A stretch of DNA of 64,000 nt, from assembly GCF_002754245.1 (NCBI RefSeq), contig NZ_PEEX01000001.1, forward strand, positions 496,001 through 560,000, read 5' to 3'. Below the pieces are notes generated by a model. The model saw nothing but the letters and a program-made list of their open reading frames with translations, was not told the DNA's origin and searched no databases. This document shows positions 1 through 9,323 of the stretch, in pieces; the first letter of the stretch is position 1, and every line of letters starts with the position of its first letter. This stretch comes from Chryseobacterium sp. 52 (GTDB taxonomy: Bacteria; Bacteroidota; Bacteroidia; Flavobacteriales; Weeksellaceae). The translations under genes were made by a program, and so were the position numbers.

Positions 1-1
1 G

Positions 2-577
2 ATCACTTCCCCTCAGAAAGTGGAAAAAACAGCTGAAATTGCAGAAATGATGAACCCTAAAGAATCTATTACTTTTGCAACAGACAACGCTAAAGAAAAT
101 TCCATTACGGGGAATTTTTACGCAGATAAAAAAACTCTGCCTGCAAAGTTGTTTACCAGCAATGATATGATCTACCGGTATAACAATTATCTGACATTAC
201 CCAATAACAAAAAGATCAATACATTCGACTTCATCAATAAACACGGAGGGAATCAACTGATTTCCTTTGCATCCGGGGAAAAAGGCAATAGGGTTCTGCT
301 CTATTTTGAACACTCGTCCAATTTTAATGCCTGCGGAAGATGTGGTGCCAGCGAAGGAGAAAAAGGCTACCGGGTTCTCTATTTCACCAAAGACTGGAAT
401 TATAAAAACTATGAAGAATACCTTACAGAAAGCTGTCTGGATAATATTTATGACACTCAGAAGATAAAATCCAAAGGCCCAGAAATAATCCAGTTTAATA
501 TCAAAAAAACACAATCTTCTTCAGCGTATACTTTAACCGTAAATAAGAAAAATGCATCTGTCTCAAAACTGAAATAG
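2..577 (+). CDS. C-terminal part of an unrecognised protein (5' end outside window)
   Basis: The frame is open from the window edge, so this is the 3' part of a longer gene. The first in-window start codon is a GTG at 20, but nothing supports it as the true start. The visible 190 or so residues are polar and lysine/asparagine rich, with three cysteines in the middle (a CGRCG cluster and one further on) and no membrane segment. I do not recognise a family. The gene ends at a strong bidirectional terminator shared with the convergent pyrD. Confidence 0.6.
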   Translation: MTSPQKVEKTAEIAEMMNPKESITFATDNAKENSITGNFYADKKTLPAKLFTSNDMIYRYNNYLTLPNNKKINTFDFINKHGGNQLISFASGEKGNRVLLYFEHSSNFNACGRCGASEGEKGYRVLYFTKDWNYKNYEEYLTESCLDNIYDTQKIKSKGPEIIQFNIKKTQSSSAYTLTVNKKNASVSKLK

Positions 578-580
578 ATT

Positions 581-620
581 AAAAAAAGAAAAGAGAGCAT
601 TACACTCTCTTTTCTTTTTT
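581..620. terminator. Bidirectional terminator between the first gene and pyrD
   Basis: AAAAGAGAG (589-597) pairs with CTCTCTTTT (605-613) and is flanked by an A-run on the left and a T-run on the right, so it can end transcription from both converging genes. The pyrD stop codon overlaps its right edge. Confidence 0.85.
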
Positions 621-1641
621 ATCTTGGAAGCCTGCTGGCTCTCTTTAAAAGTTCTTTATTGATTTCATTAATCAGTTCCGGGCCTTCATAAATAAATCCG
701 GTGTAAAGCTGTACCAGGCTTGCTCCTGCATCCAGTTTATCGATGGCGTCTTTTGCAGAATGAATTCCTCCTACTCCAATGATTGGAAACGCTCTGTTGC
801 TTTTCTCTGAAAGGAAACGGATCACTTCAGTAGATCTCTTTGTAAGCGGCTTTCCGGAAAGCCCACCTGTTTCTGATTTATTTTCTGAACTTAAATTTTC
901 GCGTGAAAGCGTTGTATTGGAAGCAATAACGCCTGCAATTTCTGTTTCTTTTACAATATCAATGATGTCTAAAAGCTGATCATCAGACAAATCCGGAGCT
1001 ATTTTAAGAAGGATAGGTTTTGGATTTGCTTTTTCAGTGTTCATTTTTTGCAGTGTTCCCAGAAGCTCTGTTAAAGGTTCCTTATCCTGCAATGCACGGA
1101 GATTGGGTGTATTTGGTGAGCTTACATTCACGACAAAATAATCTACGTAAGGAAAAAGTTTCTCGAAGCAGATTTTATAGTCATTTACAGCTTCCTCGTT
1201 AGGAGTCACTTTATTTTTTCCGATGTTTCCACCGATAAGGACATTTTTATTTTTTTTAAGGCGTTCTACAGCTGCATCTACTCCGTCATTATTAAAGCCC
1301 ATTCTGTTAATGATTGCAGAATCTTCCATTAATCGGAACAATCTTTTTTTATCATTTCCGGGTTGACCTTTTGGAGTCAACGTTCCGATTTCTATAAATC
1401 CGAAACCAAGATCTGAAAGCTCGTTAAAAAGCACTGCATTTTTGTCGAAACCTGCCGCCAATCCAACCGGATTTTTAAATTTCAGGCCAAAGACTTCTCT
1501 TTCCAATCTCTTGTCTACAATAGGTTTTGGGAGAAAAAGTTTTGTTAAAAAAGAGAAATTTTTAAGCATCGAAAAAGTAAAATAATGAACTTCTTCTGGA
1601 TCGAATTTAAAAAGAATGGGACGGATCAGGGTTTTGTACAT
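619..1641 (-). CDS. pyrD: Dihydroorotate dehydrogenase (quinone), class 2
   Basis: Oxidises dihydroorotate to orotate in pyrimidine synthesis, with FMN and the membrane quinone pool. The 340-residue length is normal for class 2. Seen in order: an N-terminal helical segment typical of the membrane-associated form (1-45), [12 protein letters not shown] near 57-68, NRMGFNN near 111, [11 protein letters not shown] near 172 with the class-2 catalytic serine, SNTT near 240, GGLSG near 261, GVGGI near 291 and the phosphate-binding [10 protein letters not shown] near 316. The ATG lies 17 bp from a -7 box on the minus strand (TACCTTTG, 1658-1665). It is a stand-alone gene. Confidence 0.97.
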   Translation of the reverse strand: MYKTLIRPILFKFDPEEVHYFTFSMLKNFSFLTKLFLPKPIVDKRLEREVFGLKFKNPVGLAAGFDKNAVLFNELSDLGFGFIEIGTLTPKGQPGNDKKRLFRLMEDSAIINRMGFNNDGVDAAVERLKKNKNVLIGGNIGKNKVTPNEEAVNDYKICFEKLFPYVDYFVVNVSSPNTPNLRALQDKEPLTELLGTLQKMNTEKANPKPILLKIAPDLSDDQLLDIIDIVKETEIAGVIASNTTLSRENLSSENKSETGGLSGKPLTKRSTEVIRFLSEKSNRAFPIIGVGGIHSAKDAIDKLDAGASLVQLYTGFIYEGPELINEINKELLKRASRLPR

Positions 1642-1657
1642 GCCTTTTTTTGGAATA

Positions 1658-1665
1658 CAAAGGTA
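1658..1665 (-). promoter_or_regulatory. -7 promoter box of pyrD
   Basis: On the minus strand this reads TACCTTTG, matching the Bacteroidota -7 consensus TAnnTTTG. No clear TTTG -33 element is seen upstream. Confidence 0.55.
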
Positions 1666-1743
1666 ATTATTTTAGTTGAGAATTAATTGGTTTAAGGTTA
1701 AGACTAAAGCGGAGTTTCTAATAGAGAAGAAATGCTGAGAATG

Positions 1744-2439
1744 CTAAGAATACAAACTCAAATCGAAATTCAAAATACCTGCTACTCTTTTGAACTCTTC
1801 GTTGACAGTTGCATTCAGCGTAATTTTTTCGTTGGTAATGGGATGATTAAAAGTCAATTGATGCGCATGAAGCATCATTTTGTTCATATTGAAAGTCTCC
1901 AGCCACAATTTATTTTGTTTATTGCAGCCATGAGGACGGCTTCCCAAAATAGGATGTAAAATATGTTTAAAATGCTTTCTCAGCTGATGCATTCTACCCG
2001 TTTCCGGAATGGCTTCTACCAAGCAATAGCGGGAAGTTTGATGTTCTCTAAAAGCTAAATCTATTTCTGAAGTCTGTAAACGATGATAATAGGTAATTGC
2101 ATTTTGCTGGATTCCGTCATCATTAATCAAGTCATAATCGATGGTTTCTTCTTCTTTCGTCCACCCACGAAGAATCGCTAAATATTTTTTTTCAACTTGC
2201 CGTGCCGCAAATTGATCATTCATTATTCTAAGGGTATCTTTATCTAAAGTAAACAACAAAACACCCGAAGTTTTCCGGTCTAAACGATGCACAGGGAAAA
2301 CATACTGCCCAATCTGATCTCTTAATTCCTGGATGGCGTAAGTATTTGCTTCTCCTGTATAAAAAGATTTATGAACCAATAGCCCGCTTGGTTTATTGAT
2401 GGCAATAAGATGTTCGTCGCGATAAAGAATTTCTAACAT
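1744..2439 (-). CDS. truC: RluA/TruC-type pseudouridine synthase
   Basis: Converts uridine to pseudouridine in RNA; by length and architecture most like tRNA pseudouridine synthase C (position 65). The 231-residue protein carries the family signature HRLDRKTSG at 51-59, with Asp54 as the catalytic aspartate, and the later GRMHQLRKHFKHILHP motif near 147-162. There is no S4 domain, which fits TruC rather than RluD-type enzymes. A minus-strand -7 box TATTTTTG (2444-2451) sits only 5 bp before the ATG, implying a very short leader. The exact RNA target is inferred. Confidence 0.85.
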   Translation of the reverse strand: MLEILYRDEHLIAINKPSGLLVHKSFYTGEANTYAIQELRDQIGQYVFPVHRLDRKTSGVLLFTLDKDTLRIMNDQFAARQVEKKYLAILRGWTKEEETIDYDLINDDGIQQNAITYYHRLQTSEIDLAFREHQTSRYCLVEAIPETGRMHQLRKHFKHILHPILGSRPHGCNKQNKLWLETFNMNKMMLHAHQLTFNHPITNEKITLNATVNEEFKRVAGILNFDLSLYS

Positions 2440-2552
2440 GGGGCAAAAATAGAAATTTCCAACCGATCTAGCCCTGATTGCAGCAACATCCTTTTGCGGA
2501 GCAAAAGATATAGCGAAAAGCAGGTTCCCGGCTCCTGAGAATTGAACAAAAG

Positions 2553-2585
2553 TTTGTGGCTATCTCGTTTATTTCTCTATTTTCG
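2553..2585 (+). promoter_or_regulatory. Promoter of the 2601 gene
   Basis: TTTG at 2553-2556, a 21-bp spacer, then TATTTTCG at 2578-2585: a near-consensus Bacteroidota promoter. It argues that translation starts at the ATG at 2601, not upstream. Confidence 0.55.
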
Positions 2586-2600
2586 CAAAAAATTTACAAA

Positions 2601-3113
2601 ATGAAATTATTATTATCCGCTTTATTCATGGGCTTTTTCTTTATTTCAACCTCTGCGCAGGTTTCGGATTCTCTTAAACTGGGAAAGAATAACCGTGAGT
2701 TTTTCATCAAAGGAGATCAGAAATATAAGTTTTCAGAATATAAAAAAGTATTTACCAATCCTGAAGCTTTAGGCTATATGAAAAAAGCCAATACCAATGG
2801 TACCATAGCACAGATCTTTGGAGCTATAGGTGGAGGTTTCGTAGGTTTTGGATTGGCTAAAGAAATATTCAGAACTAAAACAACTTACCAAAACGGTGTT
2901 GCTTACAAGAAAAAAGATAAAGGCGGCTGGGGACTGGTAGGAATAGGTTTGGGAGCTATCGGAATTGGGATTCCTTTTGCAATAAGCTCGGGAAAGAATA
3001 TGAAGAAGGCCATTAATACGCAAAACCAGCCTGCCGGTACCGACGAAGCTAAAACTACTTCATACAAACTAGACCTCAGCGGAAACAGTATTGGTCTTAC
3101 TTATAGTTTCTAA
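2601..3113 (+). CDS. Secreted or membrane hypothetical protein with glycine-rich hydrophobic segments
   Basis: The 170-residue product starts MKLLLSALFMGFFFISTSAQ, a clear signal peptide with cleavage after SAQ. Two glycine-rich hydrophobic stretches follow (near 73-90 and 110-127, of the type GAIGGGFVGFGLA and GLVGIGLGAIGIGIPFAI), separated by a lysine-rich loop, and the end looks beta-strand-like (SIGLTYSF). This suggests an envelope protein with two membrane hairpins; I cannot name a function. The ATG at 2601 was chosen because the signal peptide begins there and a promoter lies just upstream. Confidence 0.75.
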   Translation: MKLLLSALFMGFFFISTSAQVSDSLKLGKNNREFFIKGDQKYKFSEYKKVFTNPEALGYMKKANTNGTIAQIFGAIGGGFVGFGLAKEIFRTKTTYQNGVAYKKKDKGGWGLVGIGLGAIGIGIPFAISSGKNMKKAINTQNQPAGTDEAKTTSYKLDLSGNSIGLTYSF

Positions 3114-3309
3114 AAAAACTCAAAGTATGGGCACTCAATTCAAGATGACAATTTTAAGATGACAAAAAAAAGCAATCAACATGTTGATTCGATGAAGCGA
3201 ATGGTTTAAACACGGATACGTTCTTTGAGAAAAAACTGGCTGAATCGCTCTTTTTTTTGTTAATGCACTCTTTTTTTATTGAATTTCATGAATTTGGGAT
3301 CCAAATTCA

Positions 3310-3317
3310 TATTTTTG
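3310..3317 (+). promoter_or_regulatory. -7 promoter box of glyS
   Basis: TATTTTTG matches TAnnTTTG and lies 21 bp before the ATG at 3339. No -33 element at the usual spacing is evident. Confidence 0.55.
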
Positions 3318-3338
3318 CACTTCAGACGTAAAAAAATT

Positions 3339-4880
3339 ATGGCAAAGCAAGAAGATGTTTTCAAGAAAGTGATCTCTCACGCTAAAGAATATGGTTTTAT
3401 ATTCCCTTCCAGTGAGATCTATGATGGTTTATCCGCTGTTTATGATTATGGACAGAATGGTGCCGAATTAAAAAATAATATCAAACAATATTGGTGGAAA
3501 GCGATGGTACAGCTTAACGAAAATATTGTGGGTATTGATTCGGCGATCCTTATGCACCCAACAACATGGAAGGCATCAGGCCACGTAGACGCTTTCAACG
3601 ATCCATTGATTGACAATAAAGATTCCAAGAAACGTTTCAGAGCAGACGTTTTGGTGGAAGATTACTGCGCCAAAATTGAAGATAAAGAGAATAAAGAAAT
3701 TGAAAAAGCAGCGAAAAGGTTTGGTGAATCTTTCGATAAGGCACAGTTTGTAGCTACGAATCCAAAAATCCTGGAATACCGTGCAAAAAGAGAAGCGATT
3801 CTTTCAAGATTAGCAAAATCACTTGAAAATGAAGATCTTGCTGATGTAAAATCTTTAATTGAAGAACTGGAAATTGCTGATCCTGATACAGGTTCTAAAA
3901 ACTGGACCGAAGTAAGACAGTTTAATCTAATGTTCGGAACGAAATTAGGAGCTTCTGCAGACAGCGCGATGGATCTTTATCTGAGACCGGAAACGGCTCA
4001 GGGTATCTTCGTTAACTTTTTGAATGTACAGAAAACGTCACGTCACAGACTTCCTTTTGGTATTGCACAAATTGGTAAAGCATTCAGAAATGAAATCGTT
4101 GCAAGACAGTTTATTTTCAGAATGCGTGAATTTGAACAGATGGAAATGCAGTTTTTTGTAGCTCCGGGAACAGAACTTGAATTCTACGAACAATGGAAAA
4201 CAAAACGTCTGAACTGGCACCTTGCTCTTGGTTTAGGAAACGATAATTACAGGTTCCATGATCATGAAAAACTGGCTCATTATGCCAATGCTGCCGCTGA
4301 TATTGAATTTAACTTCCCATTTGGTTTCAAAGAACTGGAAGGAGTTCACTCCAGAACAGATTTCGATTTAAAAGCCCATGAAAAAGCTTCAGGAAGAAAA
4401 CTTCAGTTCTTCGATCCGGAAAGAAATGAGAACTATGTTCCATATGTAGTGGAAACATCAGTAGGTTTAGACCGATTATTCCTTTCTATCTTCTCTCACT
4501 GCCTTAAAGATGAAGTATTGGAAGACGGTTCAGAAAGAACTGTTTTATCTTTACCTCCGGCTTTAGCCCCAATCAAAGCAGCTATTCTTCCGTTAATGAA
4601 GAGAGATGGTTTAGCAGAGTATGCAGAAAATATCTTCAACGACCTGAAATATGATTTCAACCTGTTCTACGAAGAAAAAGACGCCATCGGAAAACGATAC
4701 AGAAGACAGGATGCCATTGGTACACCTTATTGTATTACCATCGACCACGACTCTTTAACAGATCATACGGTAACGATAAGAGACAGAGATACGATGCAGC
4801 AGGAAAGAGTTCCGGTATCTGAATTAAGAAGAATCATCGACGAGAAAACGAATTTCAGAAATTTACTTTCTAAACTATAG
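3339..4880 (+). CDS. glyS: Glycyl-tRNA synthetase (eukaryote-like homodimeric type)
   Basis: Charges tRNA-Gly with glycine in the cytoplasm. This is the single-chain alpha2 class II enzyme (513 residues), not the alpha2beta2 GlyQS form. Seen: the N-terminal YGFIFPSSEIYDG start of the catalytic core, motif 2 around IGKAFRNEI...RMREFEQMEMQFF (near 247-275), motif 3 VETSVGLDRLFLSIF (near 370), and a C-terminal anticodon-binding domain from about residue 405. The ATG at 3339 is preferred over upstream in-frame ATGs because a -7 promoter box lies between them. A strong terminator follows. Confidence 0.97.
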   Translation: MAKQEDVFKKVISHAKEYGFIFPSSEIYDGLSAVYDYGQNGAELKNNIKQYWWKAMVQLNENIVGIDSAILMHPTTWKASGHVDAFNDPLIDNKDSKKRFRADVLVEDYCAKIEDKENKEIEKAAKRFGESFDKAQFVATNPKILEYRAKREAILSRLAKSLENEDLADVKSLIEELEIADPDTGSKNWTEVRQFNLMFGTKLGASADSAMDLYLRPETAQGIFVNFLNVQKTSRHRLPFGIAQIGKAFRNEIVARQFIFRMREFEQMEMQFFVAPGTELEFYEQWKTKRLNWHLALGLGNDNYRFHDHEKLAHYANAAADIEFNFPFGFKELEGVHSRTDFDLKAHEKASGRKLQFFDPERNENYVPYVVETSVGLDRLFLSIFSHCLKDEVLEDGSERTVLSLPPALAPIKAAILPLMKRDGLAEYAENIFNDLKYDFNLFYEEKDAIGKRYRRQDAIGTPYCITIDHDSLTDHTVTIRDRDTMQQERVPVSELRRIIDEKTNFRNLLSKL

Positions 4881-4883
4881 ATC

Positions 4884-4910
4884 AAAGCCCCATTTATTTG
4901 GGGCTTTTTT
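4884..4910 (+). terminator. glyS terminator
   Basis: AAAGCCCC (4884-4891) pairs with GGGGCTTT (4900-4907) across a 8-nt loop and runs into a T-tract. Confidence 0.9.
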
Positions 4911-5201
4911 ATTCCTTACTTCCAGCAAAAATCTGGTAAACGATACGAAGTTTTGAAAAGCCCGCAGATTGAGCAAATTGCACAGATTTTTTGACCTCAA
5001 AATAAATGGCCTCTCATAATGTATATTACAAACCTTATAGGTCTCAAAGACCTATAAGGTTTTGTCTATATTAAAAATAAAAAGCATCCACCTATTAAAA
5101 TAGACCACTTATTTCTCCTGATTTGTTTGAAATTTTTCATAAAGAAAATGAAACATATTAGATATATTCCTTAATTTATTATTTTTGGTAAAATAATAAC
5201 T
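4911..5201. other. Intergenic region with repeat-family sequences
   Basis: No gene is seen. It holds a CCCGCAGATT-type element (4961-4992) resembling another copy at 38435-38468, the perfect hairpin at 5031-5061, and a -7 box TATTTTTG (5180-5187) for the next gene. Confidence 0.5.
5031..5061. repeat. Perfect 13-bp inverted repeat
   Basis: AACCTTATAGGTC (5031-5043) and GACCTATAAGGTT (5049-5061) are exact reverse complements around TCAAA. A degenerate relative (AAACCTCATAGGTTT) lies at about 56758-56774, so it may be a dispersed hairpin repeat. It is not placed as a terminator of either neighbour. Confidence 0.7.
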
Positions 5202-6734
5202 ATGAAAAAAATAAGTTTACTGGTTTTCGGAATGATTCAGATGCTGGCTTATTCCCAGACCCAGGACCTTACTACGCTTGCTGCAGGTGACCACGTAGGC
5301 ATGAATGCCCTGTTTGATGATAAAGACAATCTTTACGGTTATGTATCTCTGTATTCTTACGGAAAAACAGGCGACAAGACGAAAAAATTTGAATACGTAA
5401 TTCTTGATAAAAATCTGAATCCTGTTGCCAATAAAGAATTTGAAGGCGATATCACTGCGGCTTCATACCGTGGCTATGTTGACTTCAAGGGGCAAATTAT
5501 TTTAAGACCTTCCATGATGGATTATTCTCTGGTAAAAACAAGAGAAATTTTCACCCCTGTTTCTATGGTGATCGATCCAAAAACCAATACTATTAAAAGA
5601 AAGGTATACTACGATTATCTTGAAGACGGAACTTTCAAGGAGATCAATGAGCCTAAAAACTGGAAGGCACAGCGCAAGGAAAACCGCGAAGAGAAAAAAG
5701 AAAAAGGCTACAACTATGTTTCGGCTGTAGGAGAAATAAAGGAAGGAGGTTTTTTTGCGGTGGAATACAAAGACTTCGGAAAATATGTGAATCACAACAG
5801 CATCATGAAGTTTGATGATAATAAAAAGGAGCTTTGGAGGTATAAATACAATACTGAAGGCAGTAAAAAGGTATTCTCTACCTTATCCGTTCTGGAAAGG
5901 GATGAAAAGTATATGTACTGCATTATGAAAAAAGCAGATGATGATAAAAAATCATTCAGTCTGGTTGTGATCGATATGAAAACCGGAAAAGAAGCAGCCA
6001 ATAAGCCAATTACAGGACTTTCTGATACGACTATCGACATGATCGACAGTTTCTCTTCAGGGTATGACGGAAGTCTTGACAACGACAAAACCTTTGATGA
6101 CAAGTTTGTTTTACTGGGAAGAAATTTCAACAAATTTGATTTTGTAGGGTATGCAAGAATGATGGTCAACAAATCAGATTTCACGGTAGATACCAAAGAA
6201 ATCAATTTCAAGCCTGACTTTGCCTCTTTCCTTCCGAAAATCAATGCCAATGGTTTTGTAGAAAGCGGTTATATGCTTCAGACCAAAGATATGTACTTTA
6301 TGAATGACGGAAGTGTAGGAATTCTTACTGAAAAATACAAACCGGCAGGCCAGTACAATGCCCCTAAAACCACAGACCTTGTTTACGTTTACACAGATAA
6401 AGATTTCAAAATCAAGAATGTCAAGGTTTTTGAAAAAGAGAAAACGAAATGGGTAAACAGTGATTATCTTTTTTCTCAGTACCTCAACGGTGGAAAGGAT
6501 GTTGTCTTCTTCTACCGCGACTATCAGAAAGATGAAGCCACGAAACAGAAAAAATGGAATCTTTTCATCAATACAGTGATTGACGGAAATTTCAAGCAGG
6601 AAATTATTCCTATTTCTGAAAAAGACAATTATTCCGTGACACCATACGTAGGAAAAGAAGGATATATTCTTCTCCGCGAATACAACGAAAAAGAAAAATT
6701 CAATAAGATCCGTTTAGAAAAACTGAACTATTAG
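5202..6734 (+). CDS. Secreted hypothetical protein, 510 aa
   Basis: The first 20 or so residues (MKKISLLVFGMIQMLAYSQ) are a signal peptide. The rest is soluble, rich in lysine, aspartate and aromatic residues, with many short strand-like segments ending in K/N-rich turns (for example FEYVILDKNLNP, FSLVVIDMKTG, FVLLGRNFNKFDFVG). This suggests a repeated beta fold such as a propeller, but I cannot assign a family. There is no C-terminal type IX sorting motif that I recognise. A TATTTTTG box sits 15 bp before the ATG, and a strong terminator follows. Confidence 0.8.
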   Translation: MKKISLLVFGMIQMLAYSQTQDLTTLAAGDHVGMNALFDDKDNLYGYVSLYSYGKTGDKTKKFEYVILDKNLNPVANKEFEGDITAASYRGYVDFKGQIILRPSMMDYSLVKTREIFTPVSMVIDPKTNTIKRKVYYDYLEDGTFKEINEPKNWKAQRKENREEKKEKGYNYVSAVGEIKEGGFFAVEYKDFGKYVNHNSIMKFDDNKKELWRYKYNTEGSKKVFSTLSVLERDEKYMYCIMKKADDDKKSFSLVVIDMKTGKEAANKPITGLSDTTIDMIDSFSSGYDGSLDNDKTFDDKFVLLGRNFNKFDFVGYARMMVNKSDFTVDTKEINFKPDFASFLPKINANGFVESGYMLQTKDMYFMNDGSVGILTEKYKPAGQYNAPKTTDLVYVYTDKDFKIKNVKVFEKEKTKWVNSDYLFSQYLNGGKDVVFFYRDYQKDEATKQKKWNLFINTVIDGNFKQEIIPISEKDNYSVTPYVGKEGYILLREYNEKEKFNKIRLEKLNY

Positions 6735-6740
6735 AAAACA

Positions 6741-6771
6741 AGAATCCTGATCAATGATCAGGATTCTTTTA
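6741..6771. terminator. Bidirectional terminator between convergent genes
   Basis: AGAATCCTGATCA (6741-6753) and TGATCAGGATTCT (6755-6767) form a long hairpin followed by TTTTATTT on the plus strand. The stop codon of the minus-strand protease gene (6758) lies inside the right arm. Confidence 0.85.
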
Positions 6772-8092
6772 TTTGGTAGCTGCTTTGGTAAAAATCGGCT
6801 ATATTCTTTATATCATCAAGGCTCAGATTCCACATAAAATTCAGGAATTGCTGGTAGCTTTCACTCTGATTTTTGGGTTCTATCCTGTCGAGATACCGGT
6901 TCAGGTTATATTTTTTCCGGGCTTCATATATTTTCGAAAAACACTTGCCAAGCCAGCCTTTGTAGTATTTTTCCTCTTCACCATCCTGCAGAAACTGCAT
7001 CGATGCATAAATTCCCAGTCCGTAATCTTCAGAATGAAAATAATTGGGAAGAATCTCCATTCTGGCCATTTTCTTTAATGTTGTAAAAGTCTCAGAAGGT
7101 TTTTCCGGTTCTGCCGTTGTTTTAAGTTCTGCAAATGTTTTTTTAAGTCTCTCAATCCTTCTGGACATTTCGGGATGCGATGCCAGAGAATCTTTATCCA
7201 GTTTTTCTTTGTAAAAATTATAATTGTACAGGGAAAAATCTTCCTTCTTCATCCATTTTTCATTGAAAGCCTGCTTTGGAAGGTCAAAAAGTTTCTTATA
7301 TGTTTCTACTTTCAGTTCACGGGGCGAAATCGTATCAAAATCCTGCAGCCTTTGAAGTGCATTAACGTATTCGTTCTTCTTAAAATCACTGTTCTTAAAG
7401 ATCACATACCCCAGAGAATCCGCCTGCATTTCCTGCTGCCTTCTTTCCACTCCTTTTTTATACGCCCGGTTTTTAAGAATATCAAAAGCTTTCTTATTCT
7501 GAGTCTGGCTCCGGCTTACTGTTGTTTCTTTCAGATTCTGTACGGTAATTTTATCCAGCTGATTCTGCTCAATAATGCTTAAAAATGTTTTAAGTGAATG
7601 TTCATCAATCTTATGTCCCAATTCATGGGTGATCACCGCCGCAATCTGATCTTCGCTGTTAAACCAGTTGTACAGGCCCATATTAATTACGAAAGTCCCG
7701 TCCGCAAGGCAATAGGCATTAGGCGTATTATCTCTTGCCACCAAAATTTTCAGGTCCTGAGGGATCTTCGGATTATTTTTTTTCAGACGTTGGATCAGAG
7801 TCTTTATTTCGGTTTCAAATTCAGACTTAAAAATAAAATCTTTGTTTTTAACCTGTTTTTCAAAATCGGTTTCGAATTCCTTATAGATTTTAGATAATTC
7901 CGAACCGGTCTTCCCTGAATACTGTGATTTTAATTTTTTAATAAAAACTTCGTTATTTCCGGTAAAACTTTTCAAAAATTCTTTTCTCTGCAAATAGTCT
8001 GCGGTGTCTATCATTTTATAGGTCTGGGCAGCTCCCATCACTGAAAAAATGAAAAACACGAATACAATGAGTTTTCTGGTCATATTTTTCAT
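6758..8092 (-). CDS. M48-family zinc metalloprotease, secreted
   Basis: A peptidase with an N-terminal signal peptide (to about residue 22, GAAQ). The zinc motif HELGH is at about 156-160 (VITHELGHKIDEH), and the third ligand is the glutamate of EMQADSLGY near 217-225, both typical of M48 peptidases such as BepA/Ste24 relatives. The C-terminal 200 residues are lysine-rich and have no recognised domain. A TTG at 8104 lies inside the -7 box TATTTTTG and cannot be the start, so I place it at the ATG at 8092; the ATG at 8083 is equally possible. Envelope protein quality control is the inferred role. Confidence 0.88.
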   Translation of the reverse strand: MKNMTRKLIVFVFFIFSVMGAAQTYKMIDTADYLQRKEFLKSFTGNNEVFIKKLKSQYSGKTGSELSKIYKEFETDFEKQVKNKDFIFKSEFETEIKTLIQRLKKNNPKIPQDLKILVARDNTPNAYCLADGTFVINMGLYNWFNSEDQIAAVITHELGHKIDEHSLKTFLSIIEQNQLDKITVQNLKETTVSRSQTQNKKAFDILKNRAYKKGVERRQQEMQADSLGYVIFKNSDFKKNEYVNALQRLQDFDTISPRELKVETYKKLFDLPKQAFNEKWMKKEDFSLYNYNFYKEKLDKDSLASHPEMSRRIERLKKTFAELKTTAEPEKPSETFTTLKKMARMEILPNYFHSEDYGLGIYASMQFLQDGEEEKYYKGWLGKCFSKIYEARKKYNLNRYLDRIEPKNQSESYQQFLNFMWNLSLDDIKNIADFYQSSYQIKES

Positions 8093-8101
8093 CAATAATC
8101 G

Positions 8102-8160
8102 CAAAAATAGTTTATTTACCGTTGCTTTCTCATTTTCTTATCAAAATTATTTTAAATTTG
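8102..8160. promoter_or_regulatory. Divergent promoter region (protease / serine hydrolase)
   Basis: A minus-strand -7 box TATTTTTG (8102-8109) serves the M48 protease, and a plus-strand box TAAATTTG (8153-8160) serves the serine hydrolase gene. Both match TAnnTTTG. Confidence 0.5.
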
Positions 8161-8184
8161 TTTGAGACTGATACTCATGATACT

Positions 8185-9318
8185 ATGAAGGCATTAAAAT
8201 ATGTAATAGGCGGAGCAGCCGCAGGTCTGGCTGCAGTTTATCTTTTGGGATATGACTATTTATTCAGTGGAATTTCCAAAACCTACCTCAAAGGAAAGTC
8301 AAGTGCCTACATTGATGACGGAAAGCTCTTTCCCGCAAACCTCATCGCTACCGAAGAACCAGAATTGTGGACAGAAGACCCTGACTACAACAAGAAAGAA
8401 CTGCCCGAAAATATCATTGAAAACTTAAAGCATTCCAAAACCGCTACTTTTGTGGTGATAAAACATGGGAAAATCCTCCATGAGCAGTATTGGGACGGCT
8501 ATAACCAGCTTTCACAAACCAATTCTTTCTCTATGGCTAAGGCTGTAACGGTCATGCTTTTGGGAAAAGCTCTGGAAGAAGGAATTATGACAAGCATAGA
8601 TGAAAAGCTTTCTGATTTTTATTCTGAATTTAAAGAAAAAGAATTCGGAAGTGAGGTTACGCTTAAAAATTTAGCACAAATGGAAGCCGGACTTGACTGG
8701 GATGAAGATTACAATAGTCCTTTTCTTCCCAATGCAAAAGCCTATTACGGACGGAACCTTGTGAATGCTGTATTTTCAAGAAAATTCAAAGAAGAACCCG
8801 GCACCCGATATGAATACCAGAGCGGATCTACCCAGCTTCTCGGATTTGCTCTGAAAAAAGCTCTGAACCAAACCCTTGCCAGCTATTTATCTGAAAAATT
8901 CTGGATTCCGATGGGGATGGAACAGAATGCCTCCTGGAGTACAGACAATCGTGGAATGGAAAAAACATATTGCTGCATCCATTCCAATGCAAGAGATTAT
9001 GCAAAACTGGGACAGCTGTTTTTAGATAACGGAAAAGTGGGCGAAAAGCAAATCCTCAATCCGGATTTCATTGAGCAGATGAGAACGCCTACCGAAAAGT
9101 CTAAAGAAATCTATGGAATGGGGCTTTGGATCAACCATGACAATCCTGTCAAACATTATTACTTCCTTGGACTGCAGGGGCAATATATTATTATGGTTCC
9201 GGAGCACAATATGGTTATTGTAAAAACCGGAAGCTACAGCAACAATCCTAAAAATGACAGAGGCAGACCGGATCAGGTAAAATTCCTGGTCAATGAAACC
9301 GTTCAATTATTTCAGTAG
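8185..9318 (+). CDS. Serine hydrolase, beta-lactamase/class C fold
   Basis: A 377-residue serine hydrolase of the beta-lactamase/DD-peptidase/esterase superfamily. The N-terminus has one hydrophobic segment (4-24), probably a membrane anchor or uncleaved signal. The SxxK motif is Ser116-Met-Ala-Lys119, followed by a YxS/N-like YEYQSGS near 215. The C-terminal GLQGQYIIMVPEHNMVIV segment fits the beta strand that usually carries the H/KxG motif. The substrate cannot be told from sequence. The ATG at 8185 begins the hydrophobic segment and lies 24 bp after a TAAATTTG box. The next gene follows after 5 bp. Confidence 0.88.
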   Translation: MKALKYVIGGAAAGLAAVYLLGYDYLFSGISKTYLKGKSSAYIDDGKLFPANLIATEEPELWTEDPDYNKKELPENIIENLKHSKTATFVVIKHGKILHEQYWDGYNQLSQTNSFSMAKAVTVMLLGKALEEGIMTSIDEKLSDFYSEFKEKEFGSEVTLKNLAQMEAGLDWDEDYNSPFLPNAKAYYGRNLVNAVFSRKFKEEPGTRYEYQSGSTQLLGFALKKALNQTLASYLSEKFWIPMGMEQNASWSTDNRGMEKTYCCIHSNARDYAKLGQLFLDNGKVGEKQILNPDFIEQMRTPTEKSKEIYGMGLWINHDNPVKHYYFLGLQGQYIIMVPEHNMVIVKTGSYSNNPKNDRGRPDQVKFLVNETVQLFQ

Positions 9319-9323
9319 ACCCT

